Source: Bacteroidota bacterium
Lineage (GTDB): Bacteria; Bacteroidota; Bacteroidia; JABDFU01
NCBI GenBank assembly: GCA_016183775.1
Contig: JACPDY010000019.1
Location: 1-34,435, forward strand
Reading direction: 5' to 3'
DNA length: 34,435 bases
The notes under the pieces were generated by a model that searched no databases, was not told the DNA's origin, and saw nothing but the letters and a program-made list of their open reading frames with translations. Positions 8,201-15,624 of this stretch are shown in pieces (position 1 is the first letter of the stretch; each line of letters begins with the position of its first letter). The position numbers and the translations under genes were made by a program.

Positions 8201-8637
8201 ATATCCTGAGCAGTAATTTGAGCATGAGGGTTGGCATTCAACCATTGTAAATGGACAAAATGGGAATGACTCACCGTTTTTCTCACCATTTCCTTTTCAT
8301 AATTCTCTTCTTCAGCATGGGAAGTGAATTTTATATTATCTCTGCCGGTTTTATCTGGTTGATCGGTTCTGTCATAGCGATAGGTAAGGCCATCATTTGT
8401 AAAATAAACCTGAAGGCCATTGGAGTTGATACCATATTTTATACTTGTAGAAGTAAGATTGTTTTTATTGTTAAATTGTCCCTTGTTCTCAATAAATACT
8501 TTATCCTGAAAAATATCATTTCTTATCCAATCCTTTGATGTACCGTTTGAAACAGAAACCCCGAATTGAGCCATAGCCAGTGCCGACTTCAACAGGATCA
8601 GAATTAAAATTGAGGTAGTCGTTCTTAATTCTTTCAT
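5212..8637 (-). CDS. Exported DUF7948 / SprB-repeat protein 2, altered C-terminus
   Basis: The protein has 1141 residues, with a clear signal peptide (about 1-23, ending AMAQ). A DUF7948-like domain (about 45-270) carries VFIENKGQ and 'HPGAD'. The middle (about 270-620) is a propeller-like region but lacks the regular W-x-T-Y-Y-G-G blades of its paralogues; motifs such as KAGNVYILGG and CGNVYVSS suggest a diverged propeller. SprB repeats follow, with a PKD-like domain at about 836-922. The shared C-terminal module begins near 1077 (LSGQF, ANCAGCGCKEW). It is cut after QLCPG: eight codons are replaced by 25 unrelated bases (5226-5250), which shifts the frame and gives the unique end FEAMSSLNKKWV. 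The expected ending KNGCSVNVNLSTP still exists just downstream in another frame. The truncated module may impair sorting. It is divergent from the helical gene at 8844. Confidence 0.88.
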   Translation of the reverse strand: MKELRTTTSILILILLKSALAMAQFGVSVSNGTSKDWIRNDIFQDKVFIENKGQFNNKNNLTSTSIKYGINSNGLQVYFTNDGLTYRYDRTDQPDKTGRDNIKFTSHAEEENYEKEMVRKTVSHSHFVHLQWLNANPHAQITAQDIVPEYYTYGDEKKSYKASAFKKIIYKNLYPGIDLEYIFHKKEGLKYSLTLHPGADASKIQMKYTGAEKIYKDKSGNIHLSTSIGDIIDHAPFTFYHSDMSVIGSDFETENNIVTFKLNNYNKKNTVIIDPWTTGVALPGPNKALEVEKDKAGNVYILGGTGGGLGNFFRVKKFSSAGALIWTYVPTPTCGYDWRGCYGDDLKIDQKGDVYISGGGLCGSPFFKVSSAGALIWSSSGIRNDEPYRILFDCDNTILYATGYNGAPEQIFNPLTGVYQYSVGGYPIIGQTSEDMRDCIRAPNGNYYGVTAEQGNTARIRAFGPGWGNLWNTSGGFNITYWSGSYTNVAYPVSLHLIAASKQFLFVSNGAILQKRNITNGALINTVTIPGGTAITSASGNSGIVTDTCGNVYVSSQNAVYKYDPNLTFLASAATSAAIYDICLGNFGEILACGNGFLASVNLSACTLDPLDVTATATPTGNCTNGNIGTATASISGGMSSYSYYWIPGGQTTPSISGLAAGTYSVIVTDVNCNKDTAVVTVTSTGALTTSVTKTNLLCYGANNGSATISVLSGTSPYTYSWSNGSTTSTATGLGAGTYTATITDAGSCTSIVAVNISQPPQIPVSVSSTGTSCNNANGSATASANGSTGPYTYSWSNGTKSTYSCCLSADTYTVTVTGANGCTQTSTATIAPSTSPVDPSFTQSPNGTVCIGSNVNFTNTGTPPGTGITYNWLISNITPANVSGTTTNFSYAFLTVGTYTVTHSVNDGTCNTSIKSTITVINCTGPSVTATGNSVCPGSCGTVTSSTVGGTGPYTYLWSTGGTTQNINPCPAATTTYTVTITDNTGATATSTAIVTINPVVTVTVNATNLTCNGSNDGSAQASGSSGTSPFTYNWSNVAPGSGFQVSGLSAGTYSVTVTDNKGCTGTSSVTIAAPPALSGQFAKGTANCAGCGCKEWLMINGSGGTRPYSYSWPDGYVNGYKNQLCPGFEAMSSLNKKWV

Positions 8638-8702
8638 TTCCGAAGATTTAATTGTGTTAATTCAACCCTTACCTGAAAGATGTTATATCGTTTTTTTCTC
8701 GT

Positions 8703-8732
8703 AAAGAATGAAATGTGAACATTTCATTCTTT
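8703..8732. promoter_or_regulatory. 30-bp inverted repeat in divergent promoter region 2
   Basis: AAAGAATGAAATGT (8703-8716) and its exact reverse complement (8719-8732) are separated by GA. It lies mid-way between the divergent starts at 8637 and 8844. Such a long, nearly spacer-free dyad suits a dimeric repressor or activator site for both genes. A transcript hairpin is the alternative. Confidence 0.5.
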
Positions 8733-8843
8733 CACTTGTTTTAAATTAAATAAATAGTTCTCTTTTAGCAATTAAAATTTACTGTAAATTTACAATTCAA
8801 AGATATATATTAGTTTATACAATATTGTTAATCAAATATTTAA

Positions 8844-10403
8844 ATGACAAGAACAATTAATAAAAATAGCACTTCAGATAGCTTATTCGAACTGATCAGG
8901 TCATTAAATCCGACGGAGAAAAGATATATCAAGGTGCTAATGTCGAAAAATTCAGGCAGGAGTTATGAAAAATTGTTTGACGTGATCAACAAACAAAAGA
9001 TTTATAATGAATGGGAAACAAAAAGAAAGCTTAGAAACGAAACATATATCAGGCAGCTGGCAAGGATAAAAAACTATCTGTATGAATTCATTGTCGCGGG
9101 ACTTAATACATACCATGCCTCTTTTAGTCCAGGACTAGTACTGAAAAGATACCTGACCACGGTTGAGATACTATTCAGAAAAAAATTATTTGTCCAATGT
9201 AAAAAATACCTGCAAAAGGCGAAGAAACTCGCTTTACGATATAATGAATATACGGCTCTGCTGGAAATTCTGAACTGGGAGAGATCACTGATGGACGTCA
9301 GAGTAAATATAAAAAAAAGAATGACCGATCTTGATACTCACATTATACAGGAAGAAAATGTATTGAAGAAGATCTCCCGTAAAAATCAATATAGAAATCT
9401 GTATTTCAAGGCCTATTGGCTAATGTTGAAGGAGGGAGTGGCAAGAGGTCATAACGGATCGGGTGAAATGGAAAAAATAATAAAACATCCTTTCCTGACT
9501 GATACAAAAAATATAGTTGATGTTTCGACGCGAATAATGTATTTCGAAATACAGGCTTTTTACCGGCAATATGCCGGTAATTTTCCCCAGGCATATAATT
9601 ACAGAAAAAAGCTGATCGGATATTTCACCGAAGATCTTTTAAAAATACCGGAATACGTGCTCAGGTATAAAATGGCTTTGCATAATTTTCTTGTTATTTC
9701 TTCTTATTTGTCTAGGTACGATAGTGTTTATAATAATCTACTCGATCAGCTAAAAGCACTGTCAAAGAATAATGGCCTGTCTGATGTGGTGAAAAAGGAG
9801 ATCCCTGTTGCGGTTTTTGCATTTCAAACGGCAAAATATATTGGTGTAGGTAAATTCAGGGATGCGATCCATTTGATTGAGAATGATTTTGATGGACTGA
9901 GGCCTTTGATAAAGGCGGACAACGAGCTGATACAATTTTACGGACTTTTTTTTACGTGTTACTTTACAGTAAGTAATTATTCAAAGGCTTTGTTCTGGTT
10001 GAATAAGATCATTAATTATCCTCATTCAGATCACAGAAAAGATGTGTTATGTCTTGCCCGTATATTAAATATCATTACACATTACGAAAAAGGTAATTAT
10101 GATTTGATCGAAAATCTTACCCAGTCGACGCGGAGGTATTTTATAAGGGTTCGGCACCATTCTCTTTTTGAGGATCGTGTGCTTGAATTTTTCAAGAATA
10201 GAATGTATGAAATAAAGGATGAAGATGAACAGATCAGGGTATTCATTGATCTGAAGAAAGACCTGACCAGGATACTGAAAAAGGCAAAAGAGAAACTTGT
10301 ACTGGACTATTTTGATTTTATCTCGTGGCTGGAAAGTAAAATTGAGAATCGTCCGCTTATTGAGGTTGTTATTGAAAAGGCGAAGATAGTTGGTGATGGG
10401 TAA
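8844..10403 (+). CDS. Cytoplasmic all-helical protein 2, unknown function
   Basis: This 519-residue paralogue of the protein at 3562 starts at ATG. It has no signal peptide or membrane segment. The N-terminal signature reads SLFELIRSLNPTEKRYIK (about residues 13-30), then YEKLFDVI and IKNYLYEFI. The body is rich in Lys, Tyr, Leu and Ile and looks like stacked helical pairs. It ends with FDFISWLESKIENRP and a basic tail. The stop codon lies inside a short tandem repeat, so the last residues (GDG) are partly repeat-encoded. A 26-base stretch near the 3' end (10366-10391) is identical to the helical gene at 25033, hinting at exchange between paralogues. Function unknown. Confidence 0.85.
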   Translation: MTRTINKNSTSDSLFELIRSLNPTEKRYIKVLMSKNSGRSYEKLFDVINKQKIYNEWETKRKLRNETYIRQLARIKNYLYEFIVAGLNTYHASFSPGLVLKRYLTTVEILFRKKLFVQCKKYLQKAKKLALRYNEYTALLEILNWERSLMDVRVNIKKRMTDLDTHIIQEENVLKKISRKNQYRNLYFKAYWLMLKEGVARGHNGSGEMEKIIKHPFLTDTKNIVDVSTRIMYFEIQAFYRQYAGNFPQAYNYRKKLIGYFTEDLLKIPEYVLRYKMALHNFLVISSYLSRYDSVYNNLLDQLKALSKNNGLSDVVKKEIPVAVFAFQTAKYIGVGKFRDAIHLIENDFDGLRPLIKADNELIQFYGLFFTCYFTVSNYSKALFWLNKIINYPHSDHRKDVLCLARILNIITHYEKGNYDLIENLTQSTRRYFIRVRHHSLFEDRVLEFFKNRMYEIKDEDEQIRVFIDLKKDLTRILKKAKEKLVLDYFDFISWLESKIENRPLIEVVIEKAKIVGDG

Positions 10404-10440
10404 TCAGTAATCAGTGATCGGTAATCAGTAATCAGTGATC
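10399..10440. repeat. 21-bp tandem duplication after helical gene 2
   Basis: Two perfect copies of a 21-bp unit beginning GGTAATCAG occupy 10399-10419 and 10420-10440, followed by degenerate units to about 10472. The stop codon of the upstream gene (10401-10403) lies within the first unit. Related units recur at 33044-33080, at the equivalent position of another cassette. Confidence 0.9.
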
Positions 10441-10481
10441 GGTGATCGGTAATCAGTATAATTAGTAATCGGTTAACTCTA

Positions 10482-10497
10482 ACAACTGACAACCAAC
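10482..10497. repeat. Shared 16-mer at tail-to-tail junction
   Basis: ACAACTGACAACCAAC occurs here and at 51-66, 5161-5176 and 33088-33103. Each copy is shortly before the stop codon of an exported-protein gene or of its remnant. It marks four of the junctions and is absent from those at 15578-15624 and 26566-26640. Confidence 0.9.
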
Positions 10498-10511
10498 TAC
10501 TAATAACAAAT

Positions 10512-13500
10512 TCATGGCGCAGTAAGATTCACATTCACACTACATCCGTTTTTGTCTTTAATGTTTATGTTATATGTACCGGGACAAAGTTGATTTTTAT
10601 ACCTGTTCACATATCCATCGGGCCACAAATAAGTATAAGGGCTTGTGCCGCCTGTTGCATTTATCATTATCCATTCCTTGCAGCCACAACCAGAACAGTT
10701 GGCTGTGCCCTTTGTAAATTGACCAATTAAAGGTGGCGGTGAAGATATTACAGATGAATCGGTTTTAGTACATCCGTTTGCATCTATAACCGTGACTACA
10801 TAAGTTCCAGGACTTAGTCCAATAATAGTTGCTCCCGTTGCTCCATTACTCCAGGTATAATTATAGGCAGGCGTTCCACCAGAAGTGCTTGCGGTACCTG
10901 TACCGTTGTTACTTCCGCATGTTGCGGGACTTGAATTTGTCGAGAGTGAATTAAAATCGGGAAATATGGTAATAGGGCAACTGCCGGCATTTGCCGTTAC
11001 GCCGGTGACATCAGTAACTATACAACTATACTGTGTTGATATTAAAGGACAGACAGAATATGGACCCGATCCGTTTCCAATATTTGGTGTCCAATTATAT
11101 GTATAAGGTGGAGTGCCACCATTAACATTAACCAAGACCGTTTGACAATTACCCGAACACATTTTTGTACAAGGTCCTATTAACTGCGCGGTAACTGAAG
11201 AACAAGACGTGCCTGTGATAATAAATGAGGTGGTTTGCGTTTGATTGCAATTGCTTGCTGCTGTTACGGTGTAGGAACCTGGGCAAAGACCCGTAATAGT
11301 ATTAGAGGTTATCGAGCTATTTAATGTTGAGTTACCATTGCTCCAGGTGTAATTATAGTTTGGTTCGCCACAACTTATGTTAATAGTTGCACTACCATTA
11401 CAGGGAGCACATGTTGTAGAGTTTAACTGGCTTTGATTATAGGAAGGAATAGAAGGAATAAACTTCACAATATAGCCATCATCTAAACCATTGAAAGTTG
11501 CATCAAAATAAGTGCCTCCCCCGGGATCGGTTAAGGGATAAGTTGCCGGATTTATGGAGCCAATATTAATCCATTCTCCAGTGACAAATAAATTCCCAAA
11601 ATTGTCAAGCGCGATTGCTTCTCGATATTCTTCTCCATCTCCTCCAAAGTAAGTAGCCCACAATAAGGCGCCGGTATTGCTAAATTTGATAAGAAAAATA
11701 TCACCAGTAGAAATACCTCCATTGTAACTTGCATCATAATATTCGCACGAAGCATTTCCAAAAGTGAGTATATCGGTTGAAAAAGTTCTAAAACTCACAA
11801 ATACATTCCCACAAAAATCAATAGCAATGTTGTCGTATGTCGACATAATTTCCAGCTTACTCCCTCCATAACAGGTAGCCCATATAAGAAATCCTACGCT
11901 TGTAAATCTCAAGATAAAGGCATCCCCGCTTCCTGCCAAAGTTTGATTATACGCTCCTGCCCAGATAGTAAGTGGAAAATTGGGGGATGCTTCCCACCCT
12001 GTTACATATACATTATTGTTCCCGTCTATTGCAACAGACCACCCTTCGTCATCACTATTTCCTCCATAAAAGGTAGCCCAAGTGCGTGCTCCAGTGTTTG
12101 TAAATCGCAAGACGAAGGCATCCCATCCCCCTCCATAAGTTGGATCATTATAAGCTCCCGTCCAAGGTTGAAGTGGAAAATTTGGGGATGTAGTCCTCCC
12201 GGTTACATACACATTATTGCCTCCGTCTATAGCAATTGCGCACCCTTCTTCAAAGCCACTCCCTCCATAATAGGTAGCCCAGGTGAGTGCTCCTGTGTTC
12301 GTAAATCGTAAGATAAAGGCGTCCAAGAACCCCCCTCCATAAGTTGCATCATTATATGCTCCCACCCAGTTTTGAATTGGGAAATTAGTTGAAGATGTCA
12401 ATCCTGTTATGTACACATTATCACCCCCATCTATAGCAATGGAATATGACCGATCTTCATTATTTCCTCCATAATAGGTAGCCCAGATGCGAACTCCTGT
12501 GTTTGTGAATCGCAAGATGAAGGCATCTCCCAAAACTCCTCCTCCATAAGTTGGATCATTATACGCTCCCGCCCAAGCTTGAAGCGGAAAATCAGTGGAA
12601 CGTGTATTTCCCGTAACATACACATTATTGCTCCCATCTACAGCAATGGAATATCCATCATCGACATTGCTCCCCCCATAATAGGTCGCCCAAGAAAGAA
12701 TTCCGATGTTTGTAAATTGCAAAATAATGACATCGCCAGCCCCCCCCCAAACCGCATCATTATATGCTCCAGCCCTGGTTTGAATAGGATAATTAGAGGA
12801 ACTTGAATAACCCACTACATACACACTCCCATTATCAACTACGATACTCCTAAGGCCATCGAGCCCATTTCCGCCATAAATAGTAGCCCATACTAATTGT
12901 GGGTCAATTACCAATGAAGCTTTGAGATTTGACCCCGAGTACTCGGAGTGAGATGCGAAATTGAAACTAATCCCAACATTGTGTTGGTCAATTATGGTTT
13001 TTGTGAAACTGCACTCCACTTCAACATATGTCTCGTGCAAATAGGAATACGGCGCGTTTTCGGTAAGAGTACCCAGAGGGGTTTTGATATTTATGTTACC
13101 GTCAGGGTCAATTGTTAATGGATTTTCGCTTTCATAAATAAGTTTTATTTGGTTGTAGTCTGCACCTGGATGCACCACAAAATCATATTTCATCCCTGTT
13201 TTGCTACTACTGTAAAATACCCAGTCAATACCAGGATAAACTTCCTTGATAGTAATTTTTTCATACTGACGAACGTCGTAAATACCCTCGGGGCAGTGTC
13301 CGTAAAAATAATTGAAGTGTTCTGCACTTTCTCCTTCTTTAATAATGTTTTCTTTTTTAATACTTGCACCTTTTAAATGCATATTTACCCATGCCATTTC
13401 GGTTTTTACATTTTCTTCTCCCCCCTTTTCTTGTTTGCCTATTGCTCTCGAGTACTCTGCTCTAACTTTTTCTTTGTTTTCTTCTTCCTTGTCTATTAAC

Positions 13501-13817
13501 TGCCTAGTGTCTATTTCTTTGTTTTTTTCTTCTCCTTTCACAAACACATATGTCAAGCCGTTTTCGGTAATGTAAGCATCCATCCCCGGCGATGATGCTC
13601 TGAACAATACAAAAGACACGGGTTTGTAATCGCTATTCACCATCTGCCCTTTGTTCTCCAAAAATTTTACGGGCTGTCGAAGCATCCAGGAGCGAGCTTG
13701 CTCTTTGGTGATTTCTTTATTGGTTTCTTTTTCGGGTAAAGGCAATTTGTCATAGCTGCCTGCAAAGGTACTATCAGCTGTGAGCAGGGATGCGAAAAAT
13801 AAAATTATCTTCTTCAT
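10512..13817 (-). CDS. Exported SBBP propeller / SprB-repeat protein 3
   Basis: The protein has 1101 residues, with a signal peptide at about 1-20 (ending STFAG). The DUF7948-like domain (about 50-305) contains FLENKGQ and GLTYVF, interrupted by a Glu/Lys-rich insert near residues 95-130. Seven very regular SBBP blades (WATYYGG and variants, about 306-790) carry the GNNVYVTG and FILRFTNTG motifs; the blades are close to one another even in DNA, suggesting internal duplication. Three SprB-type repeats follow, then the shared terminal module (about 1027-1101) with ANCSGCGCKEW, QLCPG, KNGCS and the end NLTAP. It lacks the GSGFQVSGL motif seen in proteins 1, 2, 4 and 6. It is divergent from the helical gene at 14015. 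Confidence 0.9.
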   Translation of the reverse strand: MKKIILFFASLLTADSTFAGSYDKLPLPEKETNKEITKEQARSWMLRQPVKFLENKGQMVNSDYKPVSFVLFRASSPGMDAYITENGLTYVFVKGEEKNKEIDTRQLIDKEEENKEKVRAEYSRAIGKQEKGGEENVKTEMAWVNMHLKGASIKKENIIKEGESAEHFNYFYGHCPEGIYDVRQYEKITIKEVYPGIDWVFYSSSKTGMKYDFVVHPGADYNQIKLIYESENPLTIDPDGNINIKTPLGTLTENAPYSYLHETYVEVECSFTKTIIDQHNVGISFNFASHSEYSGSNLKASLVIDPQLVWATIYGGNGLDGLRSIVVDNGSVYVVGYSSSSNYPIQTRAGAYNDAVWGGAGDVIILQFTNIGILSWATYYGGSNVDDGYSIAVDGSNNVYVTGNTRSTDFPLQAWAGAYNDPTYGGGVLGDAFILRFTNTGVRIWATYYGGNNEDRSYSIAIDGGDNVYITGLTSSTNFPIQNWVGAYNDATYGGGFLDAFILRFTNTGALTWATYYGGSGFEEGCAIAIDGGNNVYVTGRTTSPNFPLQPWTGAYNDPTYGGGWDAFVLRFTNTGARTWATFYGGNSDDEGWSVAIDGNNNVYVTGWEASPNFPLTIWAGAYNQTLAGSGDAFILRFTSVGFLIWATCYGGSKLEIMSTYDNIAIDFCGNVFVSFRTFSTDILTFGNASCEYYDASYNGGISTGDIFLIKFSNTGALLWATYFGGDGEEYREAIALDNFGNLFVTGEWINIGSINPATYPLTDPGGGTYFDATFNGLDDGYIVKFIPSIPSYNQSQLNSTTCAPCNGSATINISCGEPNYNYTWSNGNSTLNSSITSNTITGLCPGSYTVTAASNCNQTQTTSFIITGTSCSSVTAQLIGPCTKMCSGNCQTVLVNVNGGTPPYTYNWTPNIGNGSGPYSVCPLISTQYSCIVTDVTGVTANAGSCPITIFPDFNSLSTNSSPATCGSNNGTGTASTSGGTPAYNYTWSNGATGATIIGLSPGTYVVTVIDANGCTKTDSSVISSPPPLIGQFTKGTANCSGCGCKEWIMINATGGTSPYTYLWPDGYVNRYKNQLCPGTYNINIKDKNGCSVNVNLTAP

Positions 13818-13846
13818 TGTAGTATTAAATTCGTGTTATTTCTTTG

Positions 13847-13854
13847 CAAAATTA
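13847..13854 (-). promoter_or_regulatory. Candidate -7 box of exported gene 3
   Basis: TAATTTTG on the minus strand matches the Bacteroidota TAnnTTTG box and lies 29 bp before the ATG. I find no TTTG at the expected spacing upstream, so this is half a promoter at best. Confidence 0.35.
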
Positions 13855-13919
13855 AAGGCGAGCTATGTTAATATAATGAGAAGCAATTATTGCTGAACAT
13901 AAATTTATGCTATTCTTGA

Positions 13920-13948
13920 TTGACATTCAATTAATAATATTATTTTTA
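13920..13948 (+). promoter_or_regulatory. Candidate promoter of helical gene 3
   Basis: TTG (13920-13922) is followed after 18 bases by TATTTTTA (13941-13948). The same octamer lies ahead of helical gene 4 (24992-24999). Transcription would begin near 13955, leaving a leader of about 60 bases that contains the hairpin at 13960-13997. Confidence 0.35.
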
Positions 13949-13959
13949 TAAGAACTAAT

Positions 13960-13997
13960 TATTGTATATTAATATATTATATAATTGATATACAATA
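13960..13997. promoter_or_regulatory. Imperfect inverted repeat before helical gene 3
   Basis: Fourteen-base arms 13960-13973 and 13984-13997 (TATTGTATATTAAT and its partner) pair with one mismatch around a 10-base loop. It lies 17 bp before the ATG at 14015. It could be an operator or a leader hairpin that affects translation. The region is very AT-rich, so chance is not excluded. Confidence 0.35.
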
Positions 13998-14014
13998 AAT
14001 TATATTTATTTATT

Positions 14015-15577
14015 ATGAGAAGATATATTAAATTTAATGATACAATTTTTAGCCTTGTCAAATCGCTCGATCTTGCCGAAAAGCGATTCCTGAAATCGGC
14101 TTTCATAAATCAAAATCATGGGAAAAAGAGCAATTCGGTTCTTCTTTTTAATATTCTTGACAAGCAAAAAGAATACAGCCGCAAACAGGTGAAGAAACTA
14201 TTCATGGAGCGGTGCGGAAGCAATAATATTTCCGTTGCAAGGTACCACCTGTATCGACTCATGATCAAAAGCCTGGTGACTTTTCACTTTTCAGATCGCA
14301 AAGACAATCAACTTCAGGAAGAAATAAATCATATCAAGATACTATACACTAAAAAATTATTCAAAGAGGCAGATAGTACAATACAAAAAGCAAAAAGGAA
14401 TGCCTATGACCAGGAAAATTATTATGGATTACCAGAATTGTTATATTGGGAAAAAAGATTGATCGGAAATTTTCCGAACCGGGAACAAGTCATGCCAAGA
14501 ATTACCAAGGCAATAGATGAACAAAAAGCAGTGTTTGATCAAATCGCTGAGATTGACAATCTCTGGATAAAGGTTGAACAAATGAATAATATTACCAAGT
14601 TAAACGTGGATATTGCCAACAGACCCGATTTGTTAAAACGAATTGAGAAAATAGTCGGTTCCGTTTCAAACGAGATACACCGCACATCATCTTCACTCGC
14701 CCGATTCTATTGGAGCGGTATTCACATGCAATATGCCGTGCTAACGAAAAACTCGGAAGCTGTGTTTCTCTATTCAAAAAGGGAAATTGAGTTTATGGAA
14801 GGTCGATCCCGCTTGATCCAGGCTTATCCATGGCGTTACCTAACTTATTTGAGTGTATATAATAATGCCTTGCGAATGATGAAAAAATATAATGAAGCAT
14901 TATCGGTCATTCGTAAAATGAAGTCTGAAATAGAACGGCTTAGTAAAACATTATCAGTTACCACAAAAGTTGAGTTTTATTCGCGCATTTACATACGGGA
15001 AATGAATATATATGCTGCAACTTTTGAATTCAATAAAATTATAGGATTGGTACCTGAAATAGTGCAAATGAAACAGGAATATAAAGGTAAGATTGTGGAT
15101 AATGATTTGAAAACAATTCAATACAATATCGCCTATGGATTTTTTTGTACAAGCCAGTACAGGAAGGCTCTGAGATGGGTTAATGATTTCACTCAAACAC
15201 AAAGCAAAGATGCTATTTCGGCAATTGATTTTTGGGGAAATACGCTACTTTTTCTTATTCATTATGAATTGGGTAATTATGAATTGCTGACCGGGCTCAT
15301 GAAGAAGTTTAAATTGTCAAGGCCGGAGGATAAACGAATGGCCAAAATTGGAGATGCAATTACACGGTTTATAGAAGAAGTGATCCCATTGGTAGGCAAC
15401 AATTTTGAATTTATTAAACATGTAAAGGCTTTGATAAAAGATTTCAGAAAAATTGAGGACGAAGAAGACTTCGATCATTTATTAGGAATAGATGTCCTTT
15501 CCTGGCTCCGATCGAAGGTGGAGAACAAACCGTTTGTCAGGATTCTGAAGGAACGATCGGGAGAATCTGATAATTGA
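14015..15577 (+). CDS. Cytoplasmic all-helical protein 3, unknown function
   Basis: A 520-residue member of the helical family. I chose the ATG at 14015 rather than the in-frame TTG at 13985. The TTG lies inside an inverted repeat, and the ATG restores the family's short N-terminus and the usual ~200 bp gap to the divergent gene. The N-terminal signature is TIFSLVKSLDLAEKRFLKS, then LLFNILDKQKEY and YHLYRLMIKSLVTF. The C-terminal signature is diverged: DVLSWLRSKVENKPFVRIL. There is no signal peptide or membrane segment. It converges on exported gene 4 with only 47 bp between stops. It is among the more divergent of the five copies. Confidence 0.85.
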   Translation: MRRYIKFNDTIFSLVKSLDLAEKRFLKSAFINQNHGKKSNSVLLFNILDKQKEYSRKQVKKLFMERCGSNNISVARYHLYRLMIKSLVTFHFSDRKDNQLQEEINHIKILYTKKLFKEADSTIQKAKRNAYDQENYYGLPELLYWEKRLIGNFPNREQVMPRITKAIDEQKAVFDQIAEIDNLWIKVEQMNNITKLNVDIANRPDLLKRIEKIVGSVSNEIHRTSSSLARFYWSGIHMQYAVLTKNSEAVFLYSKREIEFMEGRSRLIQAYPWRYLTYLSVYNNALRMMKKYNEALSVIRKMKSEIERLSKTLSVTTKVEFYSRIYIREMNIYAATFEFNKIIGLVPEIVQMKQEYKGKIVDNDLKTIQYNIAYGFFCTSQYRKALRWVNDFTQTQSKDAISAIDFWGNTLLFLIHYELGNYELLTGLMKKFKLSRPEDKRMAKIGDAITRFIEEVIPLVGNNFEFIKHVKALIKDFRKIEDEEDFDHLLGIDVLSWLRSKVENKPFVRILKERSGESDN

Positions 15578-15592
15578 CTGTCAATTTTTTTT
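15572..15592 (+). terminator. Intrinsic terminator of helical gene 3
   Basis: AATTGAC and GTCAATT (15572-15578 and 15580-15586) form a short stem with a one-base gap, followed by a T-run. The stop codon lies within the stem. The tiny loop and AT-rich stem make it weak. Confidence 0.4.
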
Positions 15593-15624
15593 ACAATAGT
15601 TTCTCAGAAAAGTACCATGTTAAA

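Noticed and set aside
11943-12311. 122-codon plus-strand frame with internal repeats
   Set aside because: It mirrors the repeated SBBP blades of exported gene 3 on the other strand; the repeats come from the blades.
11900-12800. Regularly spaced repeats that might suggest a CRISPR array
   Set aside because: The period is roughly 200 bp, far too long for CRISPR, and it corresponds to propeller blades in frame.
13985-14014. Upstream TTG start giving helical protein 3 an extra MIYNKLYLFI segment
   Set aside because: The codon is inside an inverted repeat, the extension has no counterpart in the paralogues, and the ATG at 14015 gives the usual gene spacing.
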